Source: Rhinopomastus cyanomelas (Eukaryota; Chordata; Aves; Bucerotiformes; Rhinopomastidae). Taken from it: 64,000 nt of DNA. Position 1 is the first letter of the stretch. Each line of letters starts with the position of its first letter. The stretch lies in NCBI GenBank assembly GCA_013400115.1, contig VXBP01004020.1, positions 93,137 to 157,136 of the forward strand, written 5' to 3'. Under the pieces are notes generated by a model. The model saw only the letters and a program-made list of their open reading frames with translations, was not told the origin of the DNA and made no database searches. The translations under genes were made by a program, and so were the position numbers. Below, piece after piece: positions 11,601 to 25,317 of the stretch.

Positions 11601-14600
11601 TAAAAAGCTTCCCCGTGAAGTTCAACAGGAACAGCTTTCCTGTGCACGTCCCCCACACGCTGGATGATCAGTTATGCACGTTCATAACCTCAGCAGTCAC
11701 CATTCTGTTTAAACACAGTTCGCCTCAGAGGCCTCCAGAACAAGCCAGATTTGTTGCCTGCTGTACACCGGCTTCAAAGCCAGGTCTGTTTGCATTCACG
11801 TGGCGTTAAAGACAATATTGATGAGCTAATGAAAGGTAGAAGTGCAGCAAAGCATCAAACACTTGACATTAATCCAGGGACGATTTTATAGAGAGAAAAG
11901 AGCTGCTGTAGTCTAAAAGAGCAGAGGAAGAAGCTGAAGCAGCAGCAGAAGTGCAGGGAACCTCTTGCAGAGCCAGAGATGAGGAACAAACTGAGCTACA
12001 GGTTCTGCTTGTTGTCAGCTAAAGCCAGCTGGAGACGTGCAGATAATTTTCCCATCCCAGTGTATTTCCCTTTCTTATGATGCAAGTACAGATTAACATC
12101 ATTTTAATGAAGACTGAACTGTTGCATGAACTCAAGCTCTACAGATAGTTTTGAGGAAAAAGGGATAAGTAATATGAAGAACAAACACTAATGCAACGGG
12201 TTTCTTTAGGAGTTTGGAGGTGACGTAGTTATGTTTCTCTCTAACAAACAGCCAAGTGGATACTACTGCTTTGCATCCCAAAGAGTAAAAACTTGGCCCA
12301 ATTCATTTCAGGACTGAGGGAGGACCCAAGTTCTGTCAACGCTCACCTCCAAGATTCCTGCCAATTAATTTTCCTTCTGCTTTTTCTGTTGCCTTCCCCT
12401 CACATTTTCCCACTTCCTCCTATAGAGAACCCTGGTTCCTGGCACCGTGGGGTGAGGGGCTCCTCTGAGTGCACTAGGAACCAGCTGCCCCTTCTGTGCT
12501 GGAACAAGAAGCCGAGCTGGGTTAGTGAAACTTGTTTTGCACACACAGGAGGTTTCAGGAATTGCACAACAGGCCTTGCTTGACTTTTTTTCAAGGGAGG
12601 GTATGGTAATATGGAATGGTGGCAAGGCAGTATGGAAAACAGATCAAGAATCCTCTGCAACATGGGTTCCTTCTCTTGCATCTCACACTGTGAATGTTTC
12701 ATGGCCTCAGTTTGGTTTCTGGGTTGCTCTGGCACTTCTCTGAGCTCCTCCAGTGTAGGTGGAGGAGGTCAGCACAGGGACTAAACTCTGCTCTGTCATA
12801 TCACTCTACCCTCTTCAGACACTCCCAACCCCACACAGAGCCCAGTTTGGCTGTGGAAGCACTTTCCAGGTGGGTCTGCCAGGCCTGGTGCTAAGGGTAA
12901 CATCCCATCTGGGAACAGCGGAGTTCTCCTTCCATTCACAGAACCTAGGATTTCCTGCAAATATCTTTGGCTGTTTTTGCAGCAAGAGATGGCTTTCTGT
13001 GGCAGATGACAGTGTTGCAGAAGTGACTTCAGCATTATTATCTCTACCACAGCCAAGACACAACCACTTTCTACTACTGACCCCTCAAACTCCAGTCAAT
13101 ATTTACTGCATTGTCCTGAATGAATTAATGAGGGCATTCACACATACCTGCTTTTTGCCAAAAACCAAGTTAATTTAACTCCATGATACAACTCCAAGTG
13201 GTTTGAGTCATCCACATCCAGACAGACACCACATCCATCCACACACGTATTGATAAAGACTTAAAAATGGATCAAAGATTTCCCTAGACCTGCAACAACA
13301 GTTCTAGTCCCAGGAAAACAAAGGAAAGTAATGACCTCAGCTGAGAGAGCGCAACACGTGGTTTTCCTAATGTATCTTTAAGTGGTAGTGCCCAGGTCCT
13401 CCTGCAGTCTGCAGCTGGAGACGGGGGCACTGGTGGTCCTGGCACTGCTTCTGAGGCAGATCAATTATTCATCAGCTAAAAGGCAGACTTCTATTACAAC
13501 AGATGTTTCTCCGAATGTTTGACACTGCCCATTAACTCACACTTTAATTTTAATTGCTTAACTAATGGCTATGCTCAAGGTTAAATGAGTTTAAATCTTC
13601 ATTCTTCTCTTGCACCGCTTGATCTAAAGTTACCATCCAACCTAATGGGGAAAAGCGTGGGAGAAGGAATCTAACCAAGGATCCTCTTTAGCAAGACACG
13701 AACAAGTTGCCAGCTTCCCCCCGCCATGCCCATCCAGGGGGAGGCACAACACTCACATTTGCTTTTCTCTAAAGCAAAGAAACAACGGAAGGGTCCCTCG
13801 GAGTGAAGACGGCTGTGGAGTTGCAAAGCCAGGCTGGACCTGAGATTACAGTCAGGAAGGAGGCAGTGTGGGGTGTGCATCATTCCAGAAGCCAACACTG
13901 AGAGGAAGCCTGTGCTCAGAGGAAGTATTTTCTTCAAACATGCTGTTTAGGTAACCTCCAAACGGAGAACTCAGCTTACACGATTAATTTGGGTTTGTAA
14001 GCCATGGCAGTGCAGGTCCAGCATGATACTCCCACGTTTCCTCTAAATATTTATAGCCCATCTGAAGAGATGATTTTGCTGCCCAAGAAAAAAGAACTTC
14101 TTATCTCCCTGCCTGGGGCAGCAGGGAAGGATAATGTCTCTTGGATGATAGGACCCCGAAGAAACACTGGGCTGCAAAGCAGGGAACGTGGTCTGTGCTT
14201 TGCTGCCACAGTAGCCTTCTGGCTGATTTCTCCACTCATTCTGCAGCAGGAGGAAACTATGCAGCTGGTGCTCAGCATCTTAACAAGATCACAAGCATGA
14301 GTTTCTGCAGCATGTGTAACTATAGTCTTGCTGCCTGCTGAGCCAGTAAATACCCTGGGTTTAGCCCTATGGTTGGTACCAACTAGAAGCAAGCAACATA
14401 GGTGCTGCTATGCCACAGAAAGGAACATGTCCCTGTCCCTTTGCTGGTCTCCAATGCAGGCACTAGGACATCCCTACAGCAGCACCCACCTTCACTGCCA
14501 GGATCAGTCCCCTCAATTCACACCAGAAGAAAATGCTATAAGGCATCCTGAAGAGGTTACATCACCAGGAAGGAGGATTTTCCTCAGCGTACACAAACTG

Positions 14601-14931
14601 AAAGACAACCTTTGACATCACATCTGTTGACACACTTCAAGACTACGTTGCATCATTTTTCTAGCGGGCCCAGGGAATTATTTTGGGCAGTTCAGAGGTT
14701 CAGAGCTGTGCTCGCTCCCTACCCCCTCCAAAAAAAGAAAACAAAAAGATTAACTACCAGTGGAAATAACACAAGAGGCAGGACCAGACCCTCCCCAGCC
14801 CAGGAGAGGGAACCGACACACACAGTCAAGAAAATGTTTTATTCTCTGTCTTACCACACTGAGGACAGGAGGGAAGGAAAGAGGAAGCAGGCGGAAGAAT
14901 AAGCCTGGCAATTATCAACAGAAGGAGAAAA

Positions 14932-14965
14932 GGAAGCAAGTCCCCTTCCTTTCTGGCTTGCTTCC
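14932..14965. repeat. short inverted repeat
   Basis: GGAAGCAAG (14932-14940) and its exact reverse complement CTTGCTTCC (14957-14965) flank a 16-base loop of mostly pyrimidines. The flanks add a few imperfect pairs. It lies in a purine/pyrimidine-biased stretch and is not followed by a T tract that would suggest a terminator. Confidence 0.45.
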
Positions 14966-15224
14966 CTTCCTTTTGTTCCTCTTTCAAGAGGTGAAGGAGC
15001 ATAGATCCAAATACTTTTTGTCTATTTTGTGAAGGATTTGGAGACCAAAAGGTGAGCAGAACCCTTGCTACACCTACAGGAAGCTAGGGCCTGATCTCTG
15101 CTTTGTTGGTGGAGGTCAAGCTCAATTCAGCCATTAACAGCCAAACCAGGCTTAGAATGCTACCTTCCCACTGAATTTTGTGAAAACACACCTCACATTT
15201 TGAACTGGAAGCACTTCAGTTAAG

Positions 15225-15338
15225 GTTGCATGGGGCTCAGGGCAACCTGATGTAGTTGATGACATCCCTGCTTATTGCAGGAGTGTTGGACTGGATAATC
15301 TCTATAGGTCCTTTCCCATCCAAACTATTCTGTGATTT
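15225..15338 (+). mobile_element. CR1 3'-end fragment
   Basis: 'ggggctcagggcaacctgatgtagttgatgacatccctgc' and 'gtgttggactggataatctctataggtcctttcccatccaaac' followed by 'tattctgtgatt' show a plus-strand CR1 end. Only the last ~115 bases remain. Confidence 0.88.
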
Positions 15339-17195
15339 ACCAAGGAGGTCATACCAGCTGCTTCACTGCCATCACACATCAGCCACCACTGTGACTGTCA
15401 CCTAGAGGATGCCCAGGCCTGGTTGTCCACATAGGAAGAGGGAAAATATTAAAGGACATCAGCCTGTCTGCTGTTGCCACAACCAGCACGATACCAGGGC
15501 TAGCCCTGGTTAAACACCCTTCTGGCTTCCAGGGACAGTTTAGCACGAGAAGAAATGCTCCTTTCATCCTACCAAAGTCTCCTCCACCCCAAAATGGTAC
15601 CAAGAAGAGACAGCTAAAAGCCTGTGACCTTCCAGTTTCACGTGCAGCAGGAATGTTTCCCTAACCTCCTTCACAGCTAAGTAATTATAAAGTGGGACAA
15701 GCCTCTTCAGTTTAGTTTCTAAACTGAAAAGAAGTTCTTAGGTTTTCTAAGGTTGTTTTTTTTTCCCCTAAGCAGGCTCACGAGGACATCCACTCATTCA
15801 ATTTTGGCTCCAGCTCAGCAACGTTCGGTAGTGACAACCATCAATCCTGCCAGACAGCCGATGGCACAGACTGCTAGGAGTGGGCGATCTCAATTTTTTG
15901 CAGCTACACTGCAATTTGCGTGGCGGTTCAACGATAGCTGGCGGCCAGCCAGGTGCTCAGCATCCTCCTCCCACCCAGAAAGGTGTCTCTGCAGAGCAAG
16001 GTGCTGGGGCTGCACGATGGCTGCCAAGACCACAGCATGAACCATGCCAGTCCTGCAAATAGACACTGGATCATGGAGCTGTTAATTCCACACATTTTGG
16101 TGTCTCAGAGTTCACCAGGGATCTTTTTTTCTCTCCCACCTACCAAGCACTATTAAGTTTAATTTTATGGGTGGTTGGGTACAGTCCAATTTCTGGCAGA
16201 AGAGAGGAAGGTTGCACCGAAGACCAGCAATATCATGGTCTGGTTACTGGCTTGCCCCTGCCCTTTGCTGAATATTGGATTTCTGAGCACAGAAGTGAGG
16301 ATTTCATTCTTTGTTCTTGAACTCATTCTTTCCATCCCAGGGGCCCATGGAATGTAATCTCTCCAGATGCCAGTACCTCTTAGGAAATTGTAATATAGCA
16401 GCTATGTACTGTAAGTGGCTTATTCATACATGGAGAATAGGAATATCCTTGGGGGATGGTTTTGAAACGATGTGTGGCGACACAGTCCCAGGGACAGGCA
16501 GGATTTACTTCGGCTGAGGATCTGTCCCCAAAACACACCCATTTTCAAAAGGAGTGGCAATGCTGGTATTTCTTATTTTGCTCTTGGTTTGTTTAAAGTC
16601 TTCTCTCGCTGTTTAAAACCACCAGTGCTTCCTTCCTGGGAAGGCAGGCAGGCAGTGCTTTCAGGGTTACTGTAAATAATGAGAGCCAGAACAATCAGCT
16701 AAGTAAATTACCCTGTCCACTCACACTAACAGGCTCCACCAAGTTACTTAGAACCTCATCGGCTGGTTTTTGGACTCTTGGTACTATTATAACAACATAA
16801 AGATTTGCTGGGAGTCTCTCCTTGGAGCACAGCAAAAGAAATGCCTTGTGGAGAGCGATTCCAAGGAGCCTCCTCAAAGCTCTCATTGACCAGCTCCAAA
16901 GGAAGAGATTTGTTGAGAAGAAATGGTATGGAGGAGCACAGGGGAGCCCAACAAGCAAACCAACAGATTACCACATGATAAAACTAAAAGGGAACTCCAA
17001 ACCCTGCCAGCATGGCTGCCTGCAGAGCCTGCCAAGAGCCAGATGCTGCCACAGGGATAGTGTCCTCTGGGGCTGAGGAACCGGGTGCTGCTCAGCCTAC
17101 TCAGCTGAGCAGACGAGGGGATGGAGGGCCAGCAGCTGTGCACCCCAGGCTCAAAGAAGAAAAGAAAAAGTCTGAAAAGAGGCACAGGCACTCTG

Positions 17196-17243
17196 CAAAA
17201 AACCCAAACAAAACCATAAAAACCCAACCAACCCCAAACCCAA
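17196..17243. repeat. A/C-rich low-complexity tract
   Basis: The tract is runs of A and AACCC/AACC units with almost no G on the plus strand. The complement resembles scattered TTGGG units, but spacing and units are irregular, so it is not a telomeric array. Confidence 0.6.
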
Positions 17244-20200
17244 GATATGTGCTTACCCATATAGTCCTTGAGGGAAAAAAAAGCTATCAAAAAAAATTCA
17301 GGGTCCTTCTGGACAGTGTCTTTCCTCCTTACTCAAAGCAAACCGTCACTCATAGCAGCAAACAGGTCAGGCATGGGAAGAGAGGACAAACAAGCAAAGG
17401 AACAGCCAATACACTGTGCAGAATTAGGAAACAAAATACACTTCGCTGGGAGTTCAATGTCCACCCCACACTGAGGAGACTTTTATTAGTGACCAGCTCC
17501 AGTGGCTCTGCAGCAGGACTGTGCTGAGGAAAGCACAAGTGACCACAGACACAAGTGTTAGCCATTCCCTCCAGTGGAAGTCGTGTAAACACAAAATATT
17601 TGTGTCGTTGCTATTGGGCAACATCTGCTCTCAATGTCTCACTCTCTACTGTCCCTCCCTCAGGGTTTCAAAGTACACAAGGAAGAGGGAGAGGCTCTAA
17701 GGTAGCCGAAGCCGCCGTGGTGCCCGCTTGGAAGTTGTGCAACTGCAGAGCCCGTTTGACAACCTTCACACGGGTAAAAGTCTGCTCTGCTGCTCCGCAG
17801 CCCCACGGGACAGAGCTGTGCAGGATACAGCCAAGGAACCAGACGCTTTCTACAGAAAGCACTTTGTATCTTCTGCAGTTTGGTAGCTCCATGCACGAAA
17901 GTCTACGGGGGTGGCAAACCTGAAGACTTTTATCTGAGAAGCTGTAAATCAAATACTTTCCTTAGCAGACTATTCAAAAAACCCCAAGAAACAACCATTT
18001 TAACAAAACGTATTTTAAACTTGTATTTTTATCCCCACTGAAGCAGACAGTTTTGGCTGCAGTGCCAAAAGCCAGCAAAGCAGGAACAGCTCCCACCACA
18101 TCTATTTTTCTTCCACAGAACCCTTTAACACCATGCAGTTGTAAAAGCTGAGGGAGTTGGTGCCAGGTCATGATGTGGAGACAGGCTCTCCCAGGAAGGT
18201 TCCCAGCATCGACATTTTAGCAATAAGGCTTTGAGATACGTCAGCTCAAGAGAAGAGGGAAGAGATGGAGATGTGATGGCTGGGCACGAGACTATCCTGG
18301 GGAACAAACTTGCGTGCTGTAGTCACATTACCAATAGCTTCCTGCACTCCCTTGTGGCTCCATCAGCTGCACACAGCCACACCACATACCCTGAATAACC
18401 CATAAGTGTGGAAAAACACACACAAAAAGGCGCATTTTGAAAAACAATCTTCCAAAATCAACCCCCCATGCTTCCCTGCTCTGAAAGCTGTTGACATTTT
18501 TTGCTGGGTTTGACATAAATGAAACAAATAGTCAGAACTTGTAATCTGAAGGTGAATAATAAAGCATTGCAGGAACTTGCCGGTCTGTTACTGGAGGCAG
18601 AGCAAAACACCACACGGAAATCACCACGCTCGTACCATCCTTCAGTGTTCGGTATCTTTTGGCATCTTTCGCTACCTGCAAATACTGTAGGACAAAGTGC
18701 CATCTGATCTTTTCAATTCTAGTTTTACAAGCAGCATGGCTTAAAAAGCCCAAACCAAATAAAAATGTGGGTTTTGTTGCAGAAGTCTCAGGTGACTTTT
18801 CAGTCTAATTTTAGAGGTAATAAGAGTTTGTGATTCTGCAGCTGACAAGTCACTAAACACAATGCTCAGGAAACACTGCAGTTTCTCTGCCCTGCAGGAA
18901 CTTGGTGCCACCAGGAGCCAGGGCACCTCAGCCTCATTATCACCAGCAACATGAGGCAGCAGCACTACTATCATTATTCTGGAGCAAGGCCATGCCCAGA
19001 GCCTTGTATTTTGCTCCAGAAACGAATCACCCCTTTTGTGTTCAACCCTCCCAACACAAGGTCATCCCCATCCTCCAGGTGCTTCCTCTGGCTCTCATCT
19101 TCACTGTCGGATGACTCTTGCCCTTGCAGGAAGGAACAGAGAGCTGTCTGAAGACACTGCTGGCTGTGCCCTAGGCAATGAGGTTGGGAACAGCAAGTTC
19201 AAGTTCCCAACAAGCTGTGGAAGGCCTGAAGCTCAGCCTTGCACTGCCTCCCAGGCAAGTGCTGCTGCCCTTGGGTTATTGCAGCAAACAGCATCACTGA
19301 CTTCAGCTCCTTTCCTTCTCCACTTTCGAGAAGGTCCTGATTAGACAACATCAAGTGCTTGAGCCTGTACCAGCTCTGGATAGGTGGAGCTGAGCAGCCT
19401 TCAGTGCTCCAGTTTCATGGCAACGAAACTAGAACTGGATAGCAGCTCAGCAGAGCTCTCTTAGCCCCACTCTCTAACAAGAGCAAACCTCATGTTCCTG
19501 GGTAAACCTGAGCTTAAGCAAACTTTGCATGCTCCCTCAGAAACATGGAGCTGAAAATTTGCCTCCCAGGTATCAGAGAACCACCAGGAGACAACATGCT
19601 GCCCAGATCAGAGGGTGAGTGTGAGCAGATACTTCATCCTTCCATCAGGCTGGAGCAGAGCAGAGACAGAGGTACCTACAGCCCCAGGTCACTCACAGGA
19701 GATGTTTTCTAACAGTCCTCCAGCAGCAGCAGATCCTTTCCCCTCCAGCAGTGGGTTTCTGCACCACCATACTCTCAGCATACATCAGCTGAGGTGCTCG
19801 AATCTTGCAGGACCGAAAGCATGAAGGACTGTCAAGCTCACTTACCGACACCACCACAGGCCACGCTTGTCCTACACTGGTCCAACTACAATCTGATGGG
19901 TCTCATGGTGTAGCCTGGTTCCTGGCTCCCTTTTCCTCAGACAATATATTTGAACATCTGCCTTTCAGAAAAAATACTAAGTGATTTTCCTTAGTAAGAG
20001 GCTAATTGTATTCTTTCTGAAATCAGAACTGGAGGTTCATTTTGAAGGCTACAAGAAAGGGAAGGCAACTACATTCAGGCTTTTCCCCCTCCCTAATAAT
20101 TTCAATGAAGTTCGTTTTAAAAAGACCAAAGTTCTACCTTAAGCAAAAGCCTAAGACAAAGCACAGAAGGCCACAACCTACTTCTGGCCATGCAGATGTA

Positions 20201-22837
20201 GGTCTCTGAAAGCTTTCTGAAGAGCAAGCAGAGCACTGAGGCCTTAACCCTGCACACGTAACAGAAATCATTTCTCTGTGTGTTGATCCAAAGGCCCATT
20301 TCTTGTGGTGCCCCCCTACAGAGAGCAGCTTATGCTCCGGGGCTTCCTGTACTTGCCCTGTCCATGGAGTAAAACTCCCAGGGAGCTATAGAAGAAGCTT
20401 ATACTGCAGTCTGGCCACTTTGCCCAAGGCTCTCCATCCAGGTCTTGCTCATAAGTTGGGTCACTTCAAACACGAGCCCATTTTTGCAGATGAGTCCTCA
20501 GGCTCCCTCCTAGAAAGGCAGAAGCATCAGAGCATACGCCCTGAGCTACGCATTACCTGGAGAACATAAAGCTTTCCAGGCTAAAGGGCAAGTGGGCACC
20601 ATAACAGATTGGCTGAAGAGGTTCCCGTAAGTAGACTAGACACTCATTCGTCAGGTAAAACTAAGGTTGAGCTCACCCTGCCCAGGAGGATGGACAGAGC
20701 AGATGCCCAAACAAGGTCTCTACTTGTCCTCTTCCGGGGATTTTGTGTATGTTCTTTGACAGCAGAAGAGTGAAAAGGTTTTCTTACAAACCCCTTTGAG
20801 AAACAATGCATAAGACCATTTCCAAGGAAATTATTAAAATGAAGCCAGCTTCTTCTGACAGCTCATGAGACATCAGAAGGGTTGAAAGTCCAATCACTGT
20901 GACTTTATGTGGTCTATCAAAATGAAGACATTCTTATTTAATTTACAAAGTAAGTGGGATAGAAGTTTCTGCTCTTCCAAATGTCACCAGCCCTCTGTAA
21001 AATAAAGATGGCTTCTGGTACATGAGAAACGTCACGACCTGTTCCCGGTCCTTGTTCAGCACTCATTGCTATAACCCACTGCACAAATATGATGGATTTT
21101 TGAACAGAAGATCTATTATGTTTCCTGCCAGAGGCTCAAATGTGTACAGGCTCTCAAAACACCTTGCCAGGTAGTTACTTTTATACTGACTCGGTATTTG
21201 CCAGCGGTCGCTGCCAAGCATTAGCCCAAGTATTACCAATCACTTGGAAAGTCAGCACTGCTTAATGACATTTTTCATTATCAGAAAGATCATCCTCCTT
21301 CCTTCCTGAAGCAAAAATCAAGCAATCCTCACAATCAGTGACCTACCCAAGGCAAATGAGTAGAAACTGTAATACCCCGGGCAGAACTGGCATCATCTTT
21401 TCTGTGCCACCGGCCCCCCCATCTTGCGCCCAACCCAGCCCTGCTTCTGTTCTGCAAAACCTTGCTGAACTGGAGCTGCCTTATTTCCCCCATGTTGGCA
21501 ACCACATATTTATAGATCTGTGCTCTCACTCTCGAGCTGTCTTGGTATGACCTGGTGAGTGAAGATGGCACTGCCTCGTTCTTGTCCTGCACTGGTCAGG
21601 AAACCCAGAGCCTGCCAAGCATCAGCCATCACAGAGCACAAGGGAGGTTCTTCCCCTCCACATCTATAGCCAAAACAGCCATTTGATAATTAACCACCCA
21701 GACCGAGTCAGACAAGCCACAACAACGAAGGCAAAGATCACTGTGCTCCCCTCCGCCCAGACTGCCTCCCATGGGGTGGCTAGGAGGAGACTGGGGCTGA
21801 CCCCAGACCTCACTCGCAGACACGGCAGCAGATGTGCTGGGCTTCCCCGCAGTCTCCCCCTTGCCTGACAGATGCTGACCTCTCTGGGAAAGTGCTAAAT
21901 GGATTCTGCTGAATCACTGCAGCAGATGGTTCATAACACCACCTGGATAGCAGAGGGAAAAAAAAAAAAGAGATAAGAAAGGTTGGGGAACAGAAAGTGC
22001 CTACTGTGTGGGCTGAGTTATCCCCAGGGAGAACTAACCTGTGAGGAAGGTCGTCATTTCAACTTTTGTTTCCCCAAATTCCTATGTTATTAAGATCGAT
22101 AACATCCCCCTTCCCGGCAATTTCATCCCCAGGTCTACAATGCATGTTGCTTCAAAACCCCTTGGGATGCTGGAGCTCACCCTCTGCCACTGCTGGAGAA
22201 CACTGGCAGCACCACCTGGCACAGGCTGCTTGGGCTGGCAGCAGCACCAGCCTTCATCCCTGCCTGTGCCAAACTCCTCTTGCTGGGGCAGGGCACATAG
22301 AAGGCTGGTGCACATAAAAGGCCCAAGATTATTATAACAAGGTGTTTGGAGGTTTGTTTTTGTTTGTCTGTTTTTAGAGTCAGGTTGGCAATTGCTTTTT
22401 TTCACTGCAACAGATCACTTTGCAAGGGCAGCGGAGCCAGCTGTGTACAGCAGCGTGCAGCTGCGCGCGAGGGAACAGCTCACGGGAAACAGGTAACACT
22501 AACCAGCGTGCTTGCTCACTCCCCCCTCCTTTAAACAGCATCATTAGCAATTCTGTATTTGTTTCTTTTTTCATTGGGATGAAAAGAGCTGCTCAGCAAG
22601 AAAGCAGAGGTCTGCGCTGCGTATAGGTTGGACTGTGATCCGCGTCCTTCTGCAGTGTGTTCCCGCATCAGAAAAGAGGGAAACGGGAACCAACGGTCTG
22701 GTTGTTGTGAAAGACTCCTCGATGCACAAAGTTTCTCAATCCACAGCACTTTCAGCCAGGTCCTTCCCAGCACAAAACATCAAGTCACTGGAGACAAAAT
22801 GTTCTCTATGCAGGTCACTCACAGACCCATTCACAGT

Positions 22838-22858
22838 TCCTCCTCCTCCTCCTCCTCC
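22838..22858. repeat. (TCC)7 microsatellite
   Basis: Seven perfect TCC units are followed by CA. It lies in otherwise unique sequence. Confidence 0.9.
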
Positions 22859-25311
22859 CAGGACAAGGTTTTCACACACCAACTGCACTGTAGGCTCGAC
22901 TCCATTTCAGTTGAGCCCAGCTTTGTCCTACATAGGCCCTTTGTGCTGGGTCACACCTGCCATTGATTTCACCAGAGAACAGCTGCTGTTTCATGTTCTG
23001 CTGGGTGCCTTCCTCAGCAAAAATGGCACAGAAACACACGTATGGGCAAGCAAACCCGGGGTGCTGAGCACCAGCAAAAGCTGGATAGTAATGGTACTAC
23101 CAAGACGGACAACACAAAGATCCCTCTGCCCCTCCCTCCCTCCTGCTTCTCATGTGGGACTTTCTGTATTAACATGATTGGAAGATTATTTCACCTGTAA
23201 GAATCTAATTTAAGCAATAAGCACGGTCCATCTGCACAGTGCTTCCCACAACACAGGGTCCAACCACAGCGGGGACCTCACCTGGTGACATTCCCATGGG
23301 TCAAACACAAACTCTCCTCCATGGAGTTGGGAGGCACTTAGTCCAAACCTGCATCCCTCCACTTAATCCAGGTAAAAGCCATTTCTCCAGCTGCATGGTG
23401 GCATTTGGTGACACGTGGCCAGATGCATCAAGACATCCACAGGCAACCCAGTGCACACCCTGGCCAAGAGACACAGAGCACTTTAAAACAAAAGCTAAAA
23501 ATAAATAAAAACATTTCACACTGCTCACCCCAAGGAGAACTGGGGTTTGCAAGGGCAGCAGGAACCCAAGCTGCTGGCACCAGTAAGACTGACCCTTGCC
23601 AACCTAAGGAGCCTGTTACATGCTCTAGTCCTGGAAGACAATATCTGCAGCCTGGGGTTATGACACCAGATGCCCTTGAATGTCACCCCCTTTCCCGCAG
23701 GGAAGGGCAGACGTGCTCCTTGGCAGGCAAGGAACCATGTTTTGAGAGTTCGAGAGACCCCATTGCTTCTTTGGTAGGTACACACCCCACAGCCCTTTTT
23801 AGTATCCACTCTGTGGCCTGGTTTCTTCTCAAAGCTTTTTATATTTCACATTCCTAAGATTTAATTATGTTATCAGAACAACAGGCATCAGGATTTGGAG
23901 TGCCAGAATTCACATTAGCAATTGCTATCAAAAAAGAAAATGGGCACAGCATGCCCATGCCAGATAGATGTGGGCTGCTCTCCTCAGTCTCCTCAGTTAT
24001 TTATAGTCTGTTTGCCAGCCATCCACCTCCTAGGTTTAGCTTCAAGCTCGCTTCTTTCTGAGCACCATTCTCCCTCAAGGAAAAGCCTTTTTCCTGCTCC
24101 TTCCCTGGCACAGCATCCAGGTTTGGACACATGCAGTTAGTTTTTTCCAGTCAGGAGGAATACAGCACCTTTGAGTCTTATTCCATACATCCACACTGTC
24201 AGGAGAGAGTGGGGGGGAAAAAAAAAGAGAGTGCCACAAATAAGCAGTTGCATGGACACCCACCCCACAAGTGTAAAATTAAAAAACCCCATAAAATTTC
24301 AAAATATTTCTAGTTTCTAACATTTAACTGCATCAGAGCCAGATGTTGCAGGACCACTGCACAGCCCCAGTGGCTTTTTTATCCTCCCTGCAGACGTGGA
24401 TGGAGACACAACGGCCATGAGGCAGGACATAAGAAATACCGACCTGTTCTGAGATGACTGCAAAGTGACTGTGTGATAGCATGAAGGGAGAGGCAGTTGT
24501 GCCTCCAAACCAGCACTGGCTGTCATTTGCCCATCCCTTGACCAGCACCACTTCAGTGCAATCTGATTCACCAGGATCCTTCACCTCTAAAGCATTAAGA
24601 AACTTGTGATGCTGTACAGAGCATAAGGGTGCGAACCTACCCGCCAGCTTATCTTCCTCCCCTGAGCAGCAGCTGGCACAGGCAGCTCGCATCTTCTTCC
24701 TCCTCCTCCACATCTCAGCTCCTGTTAATGTCAGAGCAAGTTTTAAGGTGGATGTTAGCAGGAACGGAGTTGGATCTCAGCTACTGCAAACCTGGGAGAG
24801 ACTAGGCACTGAGTAGAATCCTTTTACACAAGTTAGCCAGCACAACTTTGGTCAGCTCAATGCTGGTGGGTACATCACACCTGCATACACAGGCTTGTCA
24901 CTCAGTTTCCAGAACCTGCCCATGGCTGTAACACAGCATCACTGTGGGCATGGCTAGTCCAAGGTTCACTCAGGGCACGGGAGGAAGAGCTGAGCCCATC
25001 CAAACCTTCCTCATGTCCTGGTGAAAACACAGAAGAAGTGGTGCTGGTTTTAGTCCTGCCCAGTGACTAAAGAAATGCTGAGACAGGCTCTGACTGTGAT
25101 ATGGCAGCTCCTCACATGCCTGTATTTCTGTAAAAGAAAGAAGTATTAGAGTATCTAGGAACAACTATAAAAAAGCAGCACAACCACCTGTACAATTAGT
25201 AATACAACAGTAATCAAATTGCTGTTAATACAAATATTAATAAAACCCCCAAGCACCACACCCGTTCCGCTGAAGGTGGGAGGAGGAGGCTCAGGCTTAC
25301 AACTAGCACAT

Positions 25312-25317
25312 TTTATT
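25312..25317 (-). terminator. candidate distal poly(A) signal
   Basis: AATAAA lies on the minus strand. About 50-60 bases further in the transcription direction is a GT-rich element (gggtgtggtgcttgggggtt), the layout of a strong cleavage site. Cleavage would fall near 25290-25300. Confidence 0.5.

Larger units (their letters stand above)
6520..15224. other. non-coding stretch, no gene recognised
   Basis: The longest open frame (plus, 7779-8354, 191 codons) starts at TTG, has no recognisable domain and sits among overlapping frames on the other strand, so I treat it as chance. A moderately CG-richer patch lies around 7310-7600. Two CTCF-like motifs occur at 7480 and 8596. I saw no tRNA-like fold, further CR1, or convincing exon. 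Confidence 0.6.
15339..25290. other. non-coding stretch, no gene recognised
   Basis: Open frames of up to 180 codons occur (for example plus 17012-17527 and 22635-23177, minus 24333-24713). They overlap frames on both strands and have low-complexity composition and no domain signature. An A/C-rich tract (17196-17243) and a TCC microsatellite (22838-22858) are present. I see no CR1 3' end that I can defend. The region ends where the candidate ZBTB42 3' UTR begins. Confidence 0.6.

Noticed and set aside
17012..17527. 171-codon frame on the plus strand with a basic middle section
   Set aside because: The Lys/Asn/Pro-rich part is translation of an A/C-rich low-complexity tract, and there is no conserved motif.
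24333..24713. 126-codon minus-strand frame near the end of the candidate 3' UTR
   Set aside because: I compared it in mind with the CEP170B N-terminal FHA region expected on this side and saw no match.
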